64,000 nucleotides of DNA from Pocillopora verrucosa (GCF_036669915.1 NC_089319.1:16740012-16804011), one strand, 5' to 3'. Counted from the first letter of the stretch, positions 1-11,990 are shown. The notes: generated by a model not told the origin, from the letters alone. Made by a program: numbers and translations.

Positions 1-267
1 AGCACATTTGAGCACGATTCATCTTTTTTTTAATCTTTACCTACGTCAATTTCTGTCTTCCGCTTGAATCAGTCTGCTTTCTGTACAGAAAAAAATGAAT
101 GCGTGTTTCTTTTAAATTCCGCTCCTGCATTCATCATGGGCAACCCCATGCTTTGTAACTTAATATTTCTGTCGCCATTACCATCTGTACAGAGCGAGTA
201 TAGAGGAAATCATGCTATCCTCGAACAATACAACTTCCTTCATCATCCTACGGAAAACGAAGACAAA

Positions 268-306
268 ATGAGAACAGAGACGCTTTCGTTGTTTTTTGCA
301 ATTCTG
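268..306 (+). pseudogene. Orphan copy of the signal-peptide exon of the secreted cysteine-rich gene
   Basis: Thirteen codons beginning ATG encode a hydrophobic leader (MRTETLSLFFAIL) followed directly by GTAATT. The mirror position in the other arm (5816-5854, minus strand) encodes MRTRTLSLSFAIL followed by GTAAGT. The copy here has a weaker donor, and I find no matching second exon downstream on the plus strand: the duplication ends inside the intron. It is therefore probably a non-functional fragment, unless it splices to an unrelated downstream exon. Confidence 0.6.
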
Positions 307-327
307 GTAATTATCAAAGCTTTCGAT

Positions 328-475
328 CTGACGTAGGGCTAACACTCGAAATGTCTGCTTAGAAACTCTTCGTAGTGGCCAATTTACATCATCAACTCAT
401 TATGTTAACCAAATTATCTTTTTTATATCCTCAACCGACACAGTACCACAGTTTCTTAAGAAACTTATCCTTTTT
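328..475 (+). repeat. Dispersed repeat copy with hammerhead-like core (inside left arm)
   Basis: Contains the family core CTGACG..GGGC-TAAC-ACTC-GAAATGTC, followed by a TGGCCAATTTACATCATCAA block and, in reverse, a TTTCTTAAGAAACT block. The same order recurs at 5637-5797, 26164-26331 and, partly, elsewhere in the window. Confidence 0.7.
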
Positions 476-1365
476 ATTTAACTAGTAAATACACCAGCAG
501 TTTGCGTTTATCGAAGAACAGGAACCCAGAATATGAACTAGACCAGGCGAATCACTCACAAAAATAGATGGTATCTTCTAGTGGTTTTTGCGAAATTCCG
601 CAACCAGTATCTTACGAGAGTATTTTCCTTCAGCGCAGCTGGTCTCACATATATACGGCTCTTGCTTTTTAGCTTCCTTTTTTCGGTTTGTACTTTTCGT
701 CATCTGAACATTTCTACCATAGGACAATAATCGACTAGTTGTTCAACTGATTTTCCCCAAAAGACCACGTGACAATAAACCCGTCACGTGAAACATAGTG
801 AGTGACACTTTGTATTTGACGCGTGCATTTAGCTCAACTTCCGCTTATGCTGATTTTCTTTATCAGGGATGTGGGGTGTCGAATTTTTTGTCTATGTAAT
901 CAACTTCCTCTTCGAACAACTGACTTCCACTTTCCAATTTATCGCCAGTCAAGAAGCTGCATGTAGTAATACAACTTGTCATTTACTAAAATTGTTTAAA
1001 ATGGTTTACACCACATAATTATTGAGAAATTGTCGGGTTAATTAACCAGTATCAAAAAGCAGGTCTTCCTTTCGACTTCCGTCTTTTTATCACCGTTCTT
1101 TTAATTCAGATATTTTGATTTCCATGTATTTTGGAAAAACCCGTTCGTCATCTGGTGTCAAAAAACTCTCCAAATGTTGTTACCATTTGGCCCTTGATAT
1201 ACACGTTACTCTACAAAATAGGTAAAAATAGAAGCTTTGTTTCTTAAAAAATCCCAAAGTTTCTCAATTGCAAACATTTCATTTCTGTTTTCAATTAAGT
1301 TTTGAAAGTAGACTACTACAAAACGGCATTATACTAGTTCGCTTTATGTCTTCGTCTAGAATAGT

Positions 1366-1949
1366 CCGGGCCATAACCATTTCTGGATACTTGATGACGT
1401 CACCGACATGGATGTCGTAGTGGGACATCGAGGAAACTCTCTCATTACTTTATTCGAGCCCTAGCGACTTAGTTCCCTACCCATATCCCATGAAACCTTG
1501 CAAAATTACAGAAGACAAGCAATTACACACAACAAGCAAAGAACTGATGGTGGTCTCGATGACGAGAAGGAAAAATTCAGATGAAAAGTCGGGTGGAGGT
1601 CCATGTTGCGAAGGGCTCGATCGAGGAATAACCTCTATTTAGTTGAGGTTTTCAGGTATACAACATTTTTTTTGATTCCTAAAAAAATATTTTAAAAAAC
1701 TAGAATAAATTTGCTTCCAATTTGTCAAAATTCCAATCGAGTGCACGAGGTTTTTGCTCGAGTGCACGAATGTTGAAAGTCTGTTAGTGTGCAAACTACC
1801 AGACGGATTCCTTTGTTCAGATCCATCGGAGTATCGTGTAAACCATAAATTTTAACCATACGTTGTGGCCGACCAATTTAAAAGAAAAGGACGATTATTT
1901 ATCGGACCTTTATAATCCTACAATGTGAATTTCAGATCAAGCCAACAGC
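1366..1949. other. Spacer with no recognised gene
   Basis: Lies between the left arm and the RAG1-N-like exon. The part near 1370-1392 is the reverse complement of about 3120-3145 (GGGCCATAACCATTTC block), so it shares repeats with the interior of the duplication. A consensus acceptor (TTTCAG) at 1931-1935 precedes the next exon. Confidence 0.5.
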
Positions 1950-2929
1950 ATGGATGAACACATTCAGTATCTCGAGACACTTTGTCGTCTCTGTGGCACA
2001 AATCTGCCACGGACCTGGGTCAGTGCTACAAACAAAGAATCTTTTAAATCGGAGCTCTGGATGAAACTTCGAATCAATGTCGATCTTGACATCAGAGAGA
2101 TTCATTCAGCCAAGGCGAATGCACACTAAAAAATAATTTCAGGAAACCACGGATCTAACACATAAATGTGATTATCCAGCGAGTAAGTTCTCCTTCGGGC
2201 AAACATAAAACAAACAGGTATTCGTTCACTGAGCTCTCGCATCTTTAGGTATCGTATCCGGGAAATGTGCGATAAGAGCGGCATGAAGGTGAAAATAAAG
2301 AAATCACATTGGTGGAAAGCCTTGCCGAAGTGTCTCTATTACAGCATTCCGGAAACAAAGGTTAGAGTTTAACTACACGAACTGATGAGAATGAAATTTT
2401 CGTCTAAAACCACAAGGGACTTGTTTGTAATTGTGAAACTCGTTCAGAAACACCGCTCGTGCTTTCACATTTTGCAGTGATTACCTAAACAAACTTTCTA
2501 TACAGGGTGTTCAAATCAAAGGGTAATTGTAGAGGACATATTGCTTTAGGGTTAGGGACTAAAAGTTGTCGGACCGAATTTGTAGTGTTCTGAGACCTAG
2601 ATTCTCCCGCGAATCGATCAATAGCGCGCAAAATACCTTGTATGATTCTCTTGCATTGAATTCGATCATGTGTATTCGTCTTAATATAGATTGTGACTAC
2701 TTGATTTTATTTTATCCCACTCATCTCTTTATTGGCGTTTATTTTCCAGGTATCATAATTTACCCAGAAGTTCTCCAGATACAAACAGGCTGGCGGAGGA
2801 GCTTTTATTCCTGTGACGCTCTTGGTGGAAGGACCACAGCGTTACAAAGAATTTGTGCTAGAAAGAATCCGCTTTACTCTTCCAGAATGCGAGAATGTCG
2901 AGGACATGCATATTGAATGTTTGAAATAA
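1950..2929 (+). pseudogene. RAG1 N-terminal-like zinc-binding gene, probably degenerate
   Basis: A 59-codon frame at 1950-2129 reads MDEHIQYLETLCRLCG and later SELWMKLRINVDLDIREIHS. This resembles the part of RAG1 N-terminal of the catalytic core, where a LCRICG knuckle is followed by a helix and IHP, then a CxxC pair. Here the expected CxxC after IHS is missing in frame and a stop follows. A well-formed exon at 2249-2360 (TTTAG acceptor, donor at 2361) joins in phase to a last exon at 2768-2929, ending in TAA overlapping AATAAA (2925-2930). I could not connect the first block to 2249 without a stop, so it is either a decayed gene or needs an exon I cannot see. Known precedent: RAG1-N-like proteins occur in invertebrate mobile elements (N-RAG-TP of Aplysia). 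Function here is unknown. Confidence 0.45.
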
Positions 2930-3897
2930 ACGAATATTTTTAATGGTACCTTATGTCCAGTCCTTATTAGCGAATATTGTTTCAGCTTACTACCTTACTA
3001 CCGCATTACAACATGGCCGCCACAAAAAAAAAAAAAATTAGCTTGTTCTTGTTTCCATTACCTCTCGGCCAAATTTGCTTTGTTTTGGTTTTGATCTCAC
3101 CCAATCACAAAGCTCGAAACCGATATCCAGAAATGGTTATGGCCCGAACTGTAGAATACTTCTCAATCAATCAAATTCAAACTTATGCAATCGCTTCTTC
3201 GTCGTTCGCCTTTTCTCGCGCCTCAGACTCATTACATGTTCAGATTTTGAGCCCTCATTAGACTACGAGTAGTCCCTTCTTTTCGGTAAAGTCCGTCGCG
3301 CAAGTTATTTAAAAAAAGAACTGCGAAAGAAATTGATGTTAGCGTGCCACTTGAAACTCTGCGAGTGAGGCGCAGAGTTCCACATAGCGCACAGACTTCA
3401 ATTTTTTTTCGCTGATTGTTTTCTGAATCACGCGATAGACTTCGCCACACTCTAAGTTCCCATTTGCTCATCGTACAGTGTTCCTTCATCCTGATTGGAT
3501 GATTCGAGAATTCGACAAAGGAGAATAATTTTTTGCGCAGCCCATTTCACTGTGATGACGTGTTCTTTGCTCTTCTACCCCAAGAAAAAGCCTTCCCCCC
3601 TTCTTTACTTATGTCCATTGGAACAGGTGGGCAAAGGATCAAGGACTCGGGGAGCGCTATCTACCACTGAGCGTACGATTTTGTAATAGTGAAAACAAGT
3701 CCTTATCGCAACCCGTATGGCATTTTTATAGAGCTAGCGCGGGAAAGGAGAAGAAAAAGGAACATGAGCGAGGATTTCTCCTTGTTCATGTACAAAGTCA
3801 AATGCTATGACACTTATAAAAGTATTGCTTCCATATTACAAGTGGTTTTTATTTCATGTTACATCGGAGTTACTTATCCTCGTTTTTTGAGAAGAAT
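2930..3897. repeat. Repeat-rich interior of inverted duplication I
   Basis: No convincing gene. About 3150-3240 is the reverse complement of about 4630-4715 (shared block AATCAATCAAATT..ACTTATGCAATCG), and about 3470-3500 is the reverse complement of about 4586-4620 (CCAATCAGGATGAA block). Short open frames here lack splice sites, signal peptides or recognisable domains. Confidence 0.55.
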
Positions 3898-5854
3898 CTA
3901 GTCTTTTGAAAGAAAACTTCTTTTTCTCTGTTTCTGTTTTGACTTGCACTTACAATCGGTTATAAACATCTTTTTCAAATCATTGTAATACTGATACTTC
4001 GGCTCACACTTATGATACACGGGATGTGTGCCGCTGCATCCAAGCATGGAGTAACCGTAACATTGTGCCTCCTTGATCAATTTTCCTTCAATATAGACTC
4101 GTGAAAAATGCCTCACGCAGGGATGCTGTTTAGGTGATCCTAAATCGTTTCTTTGTGAGTTCGTCTTCGTCAGGATTTTGTCGGCAAAAACATGCCAGCG
4201 TTCATGCGGAGAATCCAATCGACTACTTTGGAAATCTCCACCTGGTTCATTGCCTGAGTACTGTTTGGGTTTCATCCACTCTGCGCCATATGTGTTCTCC
4301 AATATTGCTATCTGAAAAGTAGAGTACTGTTATATGGAGCCTTTAAGGCACCTGTGGTAAGGCTCAAAATGAGTCATTTATTGTACAGTTACAGTAAATG
4401 ATTACAGTCCATCGCTTTCTATAAAAAACATTACTAATCTAGCGCCCAGACACTCAATTACTGGGCAGTGAAATTGTATAATAAGGTTTGGTTACGAAGT
4501 AAGTGTATAAGACAGAACGTGTTCGTCTTTGATTAAGAACCAAACGGTTCACATTTCGATTGACCAAAACCAAATTTAAGAACGTCGTCGTCCAATCAGG
4601 ATGAAAGCGCACTGTACAAGGAGCTAATAAGGACTATCGCACGAGTCAAACGAGGCGAACGACAAAAACGCGATTGCATAAGTTTTAATTTGATTGATTA
4701 AGAAGTATTCTAGACGAATACATAAAACGAACTAGTCTATTTTCGAAACTTAATTGAAAACTGCGTTTCATCTTATTAAAACTAAAAGATAAACGTAAAC
4801 GGTGGGTATAAACCAAGAAGAGGAAACAGAAATGAAATGTTTGCAATTGAGAAACTTTGGAATTTTTTCAAGAAACATAGCTTCTATTTTTACCTATTTT
4901 GTAGAGTACCGTGTATATCAAGGGCCAAATGGTGACAATATTTGGAGAGTTTTTTGACACCAGATGACGAACGGGTTTTTCCAAAATACATGGAAATCAA
5001 AATATCTGAATTAAAAGAACGGTGATAAACCGACGGAAGTCGAAAAGAAGACCTGCTTTTTGTTTCTGGTTAAATTACCCGACAATTTTCCAATAATTAT
5101 GTAGTATAAACCATTTTAGACAATTTTAGTAAATGACAAGTTGTATTACTAAATGCAGCTTCTTGACTAGCAATAATTTGGGATGGGGAAGTGGAAGTCA
5201 GTTATTAGAAGAGGAAGTTGATTACACAAGCAAACAATTCGACACCCCACATCCCTGATAAAGAAAATCAGCATAAGCGGAAGTTGAGCTAAATGCACGC
5301 GTCAAATATAAAGTGTCACTCACTATGTTTCATGTGACGAGATTTAGGTGTCATTTGGTCTTGTTGGGCGAATCGTTTGAACAACTAATCGATTATTGTC
5401 CTATGGTAGAAATGTTCAGATGATGAAAAGTACAAACCGAAAAAAGGAAGCAAAAAAGCAAGAGCCGTATATATGTGAGACAAGCCGCGCTAATGAAAAA
5501 TGCTCTAGTAAGGTCGTGGTTGCAGAATTTCTCCGAAACCACTGAAAGATACCATCTATTTTTATGGGTGATTCGCCTGGTCTAGTTCACATTCTGGGTT
5601 CCTGTTCTTTGATTAACTCAAGCTGATGGTGTATTTACTAGTATAATAAAGGGGATAAGTTTCTTAAGAAACTGTGGTGCTGTGTCGGTGGAGGGTATAA
5701 AACGATAATTTGGTTAACAAAATGAGTTGATAATGTAAATTGGCCACTGCAAAGAGTTTCTAAGCAGACATTTCGAGCGTTAGCCCTTTGTCAGATCGGA
5801 AGCTTTGATACTTACCAGAATTGCAAAAGACAACGAAAGCGTCCTTGTTCTCAT
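3898..5854 (-). CDS. Secreted cysteine-rich protein, IL-17/cystine-knot-like (two exons)
   Basis: Exon 1 (5816-5854) encodes MRTRTLSLSFAIL and ends at a GTAAGT donor. Exon 2 (3898-4311) follows a TTTTCAG acceptor and joins in phase 0, extending the leader with IAILENTYGA; the join gives a classic signal peptide with likely cleavage near residue 23. The product is 150 aa. The mature part has six cysteines: one near the middle, then QCYG, LGC, HKC, and a terminal DCKC, followed by a basic tail. The order A-x-C, GC, and a final CxC near the C terminus recalls the IL-17 cystine-knot fold, but the spacing between the first pair is longer than in vertebrate IL-17, so other cystine-knot ligands remain possible. 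The intron (about 1.5 kb) includes a dispersed repeat 14 bases past the donor. Exon 1 has an inverted duplicate at 268-306. Confidence 0.6.
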
Positions 5855-6295
5855 TTTGATGGTGAAGGAAGTTGTGTTGTTCTAGGGTAGCATGGTTTCC
5901 TTTATACTCGCTCTGTACAGATGGTAATGGCGACAGCTTTGTGAAATATTAAGTTACAAAGCAATGATATCTCTAGCCAAAGCGTGCAGTAAATGCTCTT
6001 CAAGGGCTGGAATTTTAAATGTTGTAGGAGATGCTACTTCATCTTTTTAAGAGGCTCTTTTTGTTCAACGCCCGCTCCTATTACGGCAAGCCTCATAAAC
6101 AACCAGAGTTAAACTTCCTGCTAGCCTTCTTTCAGTATTTTTTTTTTCAGGGGTTGCCCATGATGAATGCAGAAGCGAAATTTAAAAGAAACACACACTC
6201 ATTTTTTCTGTAAAGAAAGCAGACTGATTTAAGCGGAAGACAGAAATTGACTTACGTAAAGATTAAAAAAAAGATGAATCGTGCTTAAATGTGCT
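4708..6295 (-). repeat. Right arm of inverted duplication I
   Basis: Reverse-complement partner of 1-1365; the pairing ends at 6295 (partner of base 1). Contains the functional-looking signal-peptide exon of the secreted cysteine-rich gene and its upstream flank. Point differences and small indels between arms are frequent, so the duplication is not recent. Confidence 0.85.
5637..5797 (-). repeat. Dispersed repeat copy with hammerhead-like core (inside right arm)
   Basis: On the minus strand reads CTGACA..GGGC-TAAC-GCTC-GAAATGTC, then the TGGCCAATTTACATTATCAA block; on the plus strand it starts AAAGGGGATAAGTTTC. It sits in the intron of the secreted cysteine-rich gene. Confidence 0.7.
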
Positions 6296-8314
6296 TCTCA
6301 GTCTGTAGGATGTCGACCGTAGGAAGCTGTTCGTAACCGATTTTGAAAAGGATTCATATGACGTGGGCTGAACCTAGAAATAATGTCCTTGTCTTTTCTT
6401 TTGAAAAACATCAGTGTTTTTCTTGTATAGTAAATATGTTAATGTATAAGCTAATTTTGTGCCTATAATTACATTTCTCTTCAGTTTAACAGCTCTCGGA
6501 TTTAGTTTGATGAAATTTCTCATCATCATCATCATCATCGTGATAATCATCATCCCTGTTATTATCATCATTATCTGTCACAATCATCGATTTTCAAGAT
6601 ATGGGATAAAAGAATAGAAAAAACGTGGGTCATCAAATACGTACTTTTTTCCCTTATTCAGCATATCGACTTTTTGAAGGTTCCGGGTTAAGTGTACTAA
6701 AAATGACAGACAGGAACAATTTTTATGGTTTTAATCTCCAAAGTGCCCTCTCAGACCAAGTCACAATAACATCTCTTAAACACGTCAATCTTTCTTTTAT
6801 TTTCCCATTCACTAATCGGCTGTAATCGGTCTTCAAAAAGAACTTAGGTAAAATAAAAATAAAAAAGATTGTCAGTTTCTAAAAGAGTTGGTCAAATGAT
6901 TTCAATATTTTCAAACGCATCTATTCATGTGGGCTACGCACAACAAAGACGATAAATTGAACCTTAAATTTCAAAAGGATTTTGTCAAAGAAGGACAACG
7001 TGCTCAAGATGGTCACACACAAAAAAGCTCATTGCATTTCAAAAGGTTTTTCATTCAAGTAGGAGGATTGCTGGTTCATACATAATGATTAAGGGTTTGA
7101 AAACAAGCATTTTTTTTCTGAATAGAAACGGGCACAAGTTTGGTTCAAACGATTGTCTATCAAGCTAGAATGCAGAGAATAATAAAAATCAGATTTCAGT
7201 TTGTAACAGGAAAACAACTAAGAAAAAGATAATTCTACACCAAAATCAATAAATGCAAGTTCAGTGGAGGAAAATATTACAAAATAAATAACTCTGGAAA
7301 TAGCTTGAAAACACAACACAATCACTTGCAAGATGGGACTAAATTCTTGGATGGACGGCAAATCAAGATGAAAAATTTTTCTCTTGGTGAAATGCTTTTT
7401 ATATTACATTGTAACATAAAACTTTAGGGGAACAGAGTGCAAACTGGCTGTCTAGACACTTCGTAACCAAAAATAAACCTTGAAAAAGCTAAGTTTTTTA
7501 TAATACCAGTCACCGCTCAATAGCTTTGAACGACTAACGTACGCTATTTATCATCCATTAATAGTTGTACCGTCGAGTTATTTCGGAGATCTTTATTGAG
7601 TATAATATCACGTGTTCTTTAAGGTAAATGTCAAATAAATGAACACAGAAGTGACAATCTTTTAGCGCAAGATGTTGAACTGTAAGTGCGTAAATGTGTT
7701 CAAAAGATAAACCCTCTCATAATCTTCAGTTCAAAATGCTGAAAAACAATAACAGGGGCAGATCTAGGTTTTTCTTAGGAGGGGTTGCACCAATAAAGAA
7801 TGACGTAACTGAAGGGTGACATAAACATGTTTTAAAAGTGGACAACGAATGGCCTGAACCTTTTTCGAGCAGCGTTTCTGGTCCCATGTGAAACAGCTGA
7901 AGCCTGAAGACCCAGGCGTAGCTGACCTCGTGATCGAAGGCAAATATTCAGCAATGGAGCGACCAAAGCGGAATTTTGAACAAAAAATTCTCTTCTGTTT
8001 TCAGCAATTAAACTGACTCAGATCCTCAGAGCGTCGGGAACGAGCCAAAGTCTAGCAGAAGTCCTCTTATAATCACCGTTATTGGTGTCACCAAACAGCT
8101 AACCTCACTGAAGACCAATAAGGCTTGCGACCACAGACCATAGACTTTGCTTTACTTCGCTTTGAGAGAACTCGCGCCGCTTCAAACCTTGACCAATCGC
8201 GGCTGGGTCACTCGCGTTTTCCCGCACTTCTTGTGGCTTAGCGGCTTTCAGTTTGAGTTTTCATTGGCTCTTATAATCTTTTCCTGTGTTTTGATTGGCT
8301 GTTGTGATAACTTT
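6296..8314. other. Intergenic, AT-rich, no gene recognised
   Basis: Nothing protein-coding that I can support. A short ATC/ATT microsatellite lies at about 6520-6572. Remaining open frames are short and lack domain or splice evidence. Confidence 0.5.
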
Positions 8315-11300
8315 GGTTTTTAGCTTTGATATTATGACACGTACACCGAAATGCGCGCCAATGTAGAGGAACGTGTCACCAGATGTTTTGACTGCGAAGA
8401 CAAGACGAACCGAAAGCACATGAAAACCAAATAACCAAATAACCAAAAAAATGTTTTTATTTCTTAGCCAAGTACGCGTCACAAATAATAAAAATAACAA
8501 TTTTTGAAACTAAGAGAGGTCATTCTAATTTTAACAAACGTTAAAATCAACAATTCCCTAAGACCGAGTGCGTGTAGACCGGCAGAAAAATACATTGAAG
8601 TTTCACACATTGAAATATTTGAATCATGCATCAAAGTTAGTATCATTCGGGATTAAGGAAGGATAATCGCATCAGAATTGATTTACTATCGTTAAACAAG
8701 ATTATAACGTCTTGAAGGGACACATTCAAATTTAAAAAAAATTCAAAAGATATAGGCTAAAAATACAGAAAAACTTTCCTTCTGAACTTTCAGTACTTAA
8801 ATCCATTGATACCAGCTATATTAGTCCATTTTAAACTTGTTTTTTTTTCAAAATGCGTGGATATTTTGACCGGAACAAAAAAATTGCGGCTCGGGAGATT
8901 ACGGATGTTTCGCCGTTTATGTAGAAGGTTCTCAGACAAGTTTGCCCTAAACGTTTCCTATACAACCTAACTAAATAAATTTCTTCCACCCTTCTAAAAC
9001 ACGGTCAATTCTCGTACCGCATATTCACAATAAGTCATATGATCGTTTTTTACAAGGCGTGCATCTGTTGATCACACTCGCCTTAGCCTTGGGTTCTCTT
9101 GTCTTAGAGAATATCTCCGTTTTAAAATAAATAGTTGTGCGTCGCCTATTTGCGAGTGCGATCTTGACTCCGAATGGGTGAATTTTTTTTCTTGAATTGT
9201 CTAAGGTATGCCGCTCAACGAAACGTCCTCTTTACATCTGCTGCTAATATTCTAGGTGAAACATGGTCATCGAGAGGCGATCGAGGAAGCTGAATTTTTT
9301 TATCGTATGGTGTTGAATCTGTAACTATCAATTACGATGTCAGCTATACTTTGTTTAAATAATATATCCCTAGCTTTGTAAGTTAAATTCATCGTCATTA
9401 CAATTTGTGTGTGTAGTTTGTGTGTCTGTTGGTGTGTGAGCATGAGTAAATTGAATTTTATTTGCAAAATTGAATTTTATTTGCAATATTATAATCCTCT
9501 CGTCAAGCCTTCGTACTTTCGGGGAAAAAAAAAGGAAAAACATGTCTAAATAATAATAATAAAAAAACCTATCTGTATAAACTTGTAAAAGGGAAGCAAG
9601 CCCTTAAGTCACCAGAAAACCGCATCCCTTTTGTTCAAGAGGCGCTTTTACAGTGAAATGCAATATACCTTTTCGGGGTTCAAGACTGCTACGAGCTACT
9701 AAGTCAATAATGTGTACAACATCGCACTGTCGTAAATAATTCCCTGAGATACCGTGCAAGGCATATTAAACCGGCTGTTGAGAGTGGTAGTCCGTAAATG
9801 TAGGAGCAGGTCAAACAGGTAGGTTCACCGATTTCGCTTAAATTTTGCATGTAAACTTGGTTAGGGTTTCCAATCATAAGATTGCAATTTATTTTGCGTG
9901 GGGAGTTACGGCTCACAGCCATATTGAGCGCCATCTGGAACATGGAAACTGGGCTAAACTAAGAGCTACTAAGTCAGATTCATGGGCAAAGTTTGAAAGA
10001 AATCGATTTTTTAAACCGAAATACACCGAATCGCTTTGAGAGAGACTGCGTCTTAACTGTTCCCTATTTGCTTCAAATATCAAGCCACCGCAAGAGAGTA
10101 CAAATAGTTTATATTCTCTTAGCCGCCGTAAGTCTATTCCATGTCAAGTCGTCCGGTATTCCCTAAGAAAAGAAAAAATATAAAAAGAATCTCGAGGAGT
10201 AATTAGCGATATCAGTTCACGAAGAATATTATATCTTGTGACAAAAAACTGATAAAGCGAGGAACCGAGAGTACAAAATATTTCAACATCGAAACTCTTG
10301 GACACGGAAATAAGTTAAAAGTAATTACAGTTTACAGCGTAGGTGTTAGTTTTCGTAACTGAGACCCTGTATTTATCTTCTACAAGTAATGCAAACTGGA
10401 CTGGCTACGAACCCTAACAGTTCCGCCTGACATAAATAATTTGTTACTCGTAAATTCAGACTTATCATAATTACTCTTGGAAAAGAAGTGTTAGTCTTTC
10501 TATGCCGATCTAATACAAAATAGAAAACTGGTTGCCACTGAGATCTTTTATTGTTTTTCGAATGAAATTCAGCATGGGTGTTTTCAAACTGACGTTTATC
10601 TTCAAACGCGTTGGTGTTGTTTCATCAGAGCGAGGAAGTAAGTTCGTTCAAGGCAACAGATGCGTATAAGTATTCTGAACTCATTTTGCATTGGTATGAT
10701 CAAATGAAGACAACAATAAGGAGTAAATGTATAATTAATGACTTTCAGTATCAACGTTCTAACTGATGAAACGGTTGGTACTCGGGGTTACAATTTGATT
10801 TCAGGTGACCTACTTTAGAGAAATTGGAAATACTCAGAATTTGTACTTTACCTTCCAAGAGCCAGGGAGTCATCGTCATTGTCTGTCAGAGTTTCCAGAT
10901 ATATCAGAAAATTAAGGGGAAAAAATATTAACATTAAAAACAATCACTTAATGTCGCGTCATTTCTATGAACGCATTCACGACAGCTTACAGACATCGCT
11001 ATACAACAGGAAAATTCGAGTTGGTTACCTTTGATGCAATGCACAGAAATGGATGTCAATAAAGGGTATCAACTCATCCATGAGTTCTATATTCCCGGTT
11101 GTCTTCCACAAGAAACAGTCGATCGAAGAAAAGAACATAGTGTTGAATTAAACACTCATTTTTAGAAGGTAAGTAATTGTTATCCACGAAATCCTCTTGA
11201 TCAATAACTTTACGGTTTGGAACAACTGCTTGGGACAAAATTATTTGATGTCTTAGGTGATAAAATTCAAAACCGTGCCGTTAAAACAGAATACTCAAAA

Positions 11301-11990
11301 GTAATATAATCATGATTTTCTTCGCCGTGATCGATCGCGGCCTCAACTGAAAGCATCCCTTTTTTCATACCTTACCTTTTCATTATTATCTTTAGATCAA
11401 ACATGACCATGTTCTTCAAGTCCGTTGTGGTTGTCTTGATAGCCATCCTGTTCATCGACGAAGCTACAGCGAACACCTGTCCTCGTTTGGTGAAGCTTAA
11501 AAAGAGTCCAGTCTGTTTCGGGGCTCGAAGTAACAAGTATGGTCGTTTTACCTACCCTCGGAACATCTTCGTGAGCTCCTTCCTGTTCGTGCACCGTACA
11601 GGATCGGTGACTTGTAATAAAAAACAATACAGCTACTGGGGTTGTTTTCCAAATCACCATGGACTTGTTGTCATCCTCACAGATCATCAAATCAGAATAC
11701 TGGCAGGTTACACTTCTTCGTCTTCTGCCCTCGTGTTCTGTGCTCCTCAGAAGCCCCACTGTCCTTCGCCAACACCGAGCTCCGCCTCTGGTACGGAGAA
11801 GATTTGCGTGGTTTCATAGAGAACGACAAGGGCGGAAAAACTTGCGCAGATGTGTATGATGCGTTGGCCTAATCAGTGATCTAAAAAACCTCGAACTTTA
11901 GAATGAATATATCAGTAAATGCTGAAAAATGTTATCTTTGTACTACATGATTACAACTGATAAGGGAAATAAAATTATTCGAGGTGAGGA
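8315..11990 (+). repeat. Left arm of inverted duplication II
   Basis: Blocks in order match the reverse complement of 19050-21935: 8330-8385 with 21870-21922 (TATGACACGTACA..CGTGTCAC), 8505-8570 with 21655-21725 (AGGTCATTCTAATTT), 8860-8960 with 21260-21370, 10180-10270 with about 20840-20930, 10390-10450 with 20640-20720, 11030-11120 with 19995-20100, then the secreted-protein genes. The left arm is longer, mainly because about 9.0-10.1 kb has no clear partner. Confidence 0.8.
11403..11872 (+). pseudogene. Secreted NxCPRxVKL family paralogue A, frameshifted
   Basis: Starts MTMFF with a hydrophobic leader (to about residue 21), just after an acceptor (CTTTAG) whose partner donor GTAAGT at 11169 would end a non-coding first exon. 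The mature part begins NTCPRLVKLKKSPVCFGAR and follows its paralogues at 14930-15433 and 19177-19686. Two lesions: an in-frame gap of about 13 codons after ILA, removing the GGWYNL region, and a one-base loss near 11762 that shifts the frame; the family C-terminal part (LRLWYGEDLRG, TCADVY) then continues in another frame to a stop at 11870-11872. AATAAA at 11968-11973. Probably not making the full protein. Family function not recognised. Confidence 0.7.

Larger units (their letters stand above)
1..1365 (+). repeat. Left arm of inverted duplication I
   Basis: Read as reverse complement, this stretch matches about 4708-6295 over nearly its whole length, with small indels. Position 1 pairs with 6295, so the outer end may lie beyond the window. 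The match runs to the sequence TCTAGAAT near 1365 and then diverges. The arm contains 5' flank, a signal-peptide exon (268-306), the start of its intron and an embedded dispersed repeat (328-475). Because the arms carry part of a host-type gene, I read this as a segmental inverted duplication and not a simple transposon; a very large foldback element is the alternative. Confidence 0.85.

Noticed and set aside
64-336. 90-codon open frame across the left arm
   Set aside because: Only its last part around 268-306 is mirrored as an exon; the upstream part is 5' flank and the end runs past a splice donor.
1950-2929. Full RAG1/Transib recombinase locus
   Set aside because: Only the N-terminal zinc-like region is seen; no catalytic core, RAG2-like frame or recombination-signal-like ends were found.
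1-6295. A single 6.3-kb DNA transposon with long terminal inverted repeats
   Set aside because: The arms contain the first exon and flank of a spliced secreted-protein gene and no target duplication is visible, so a segmental inverted duplication is the simpler reading; not fully excluded because the left end is cut by the window.
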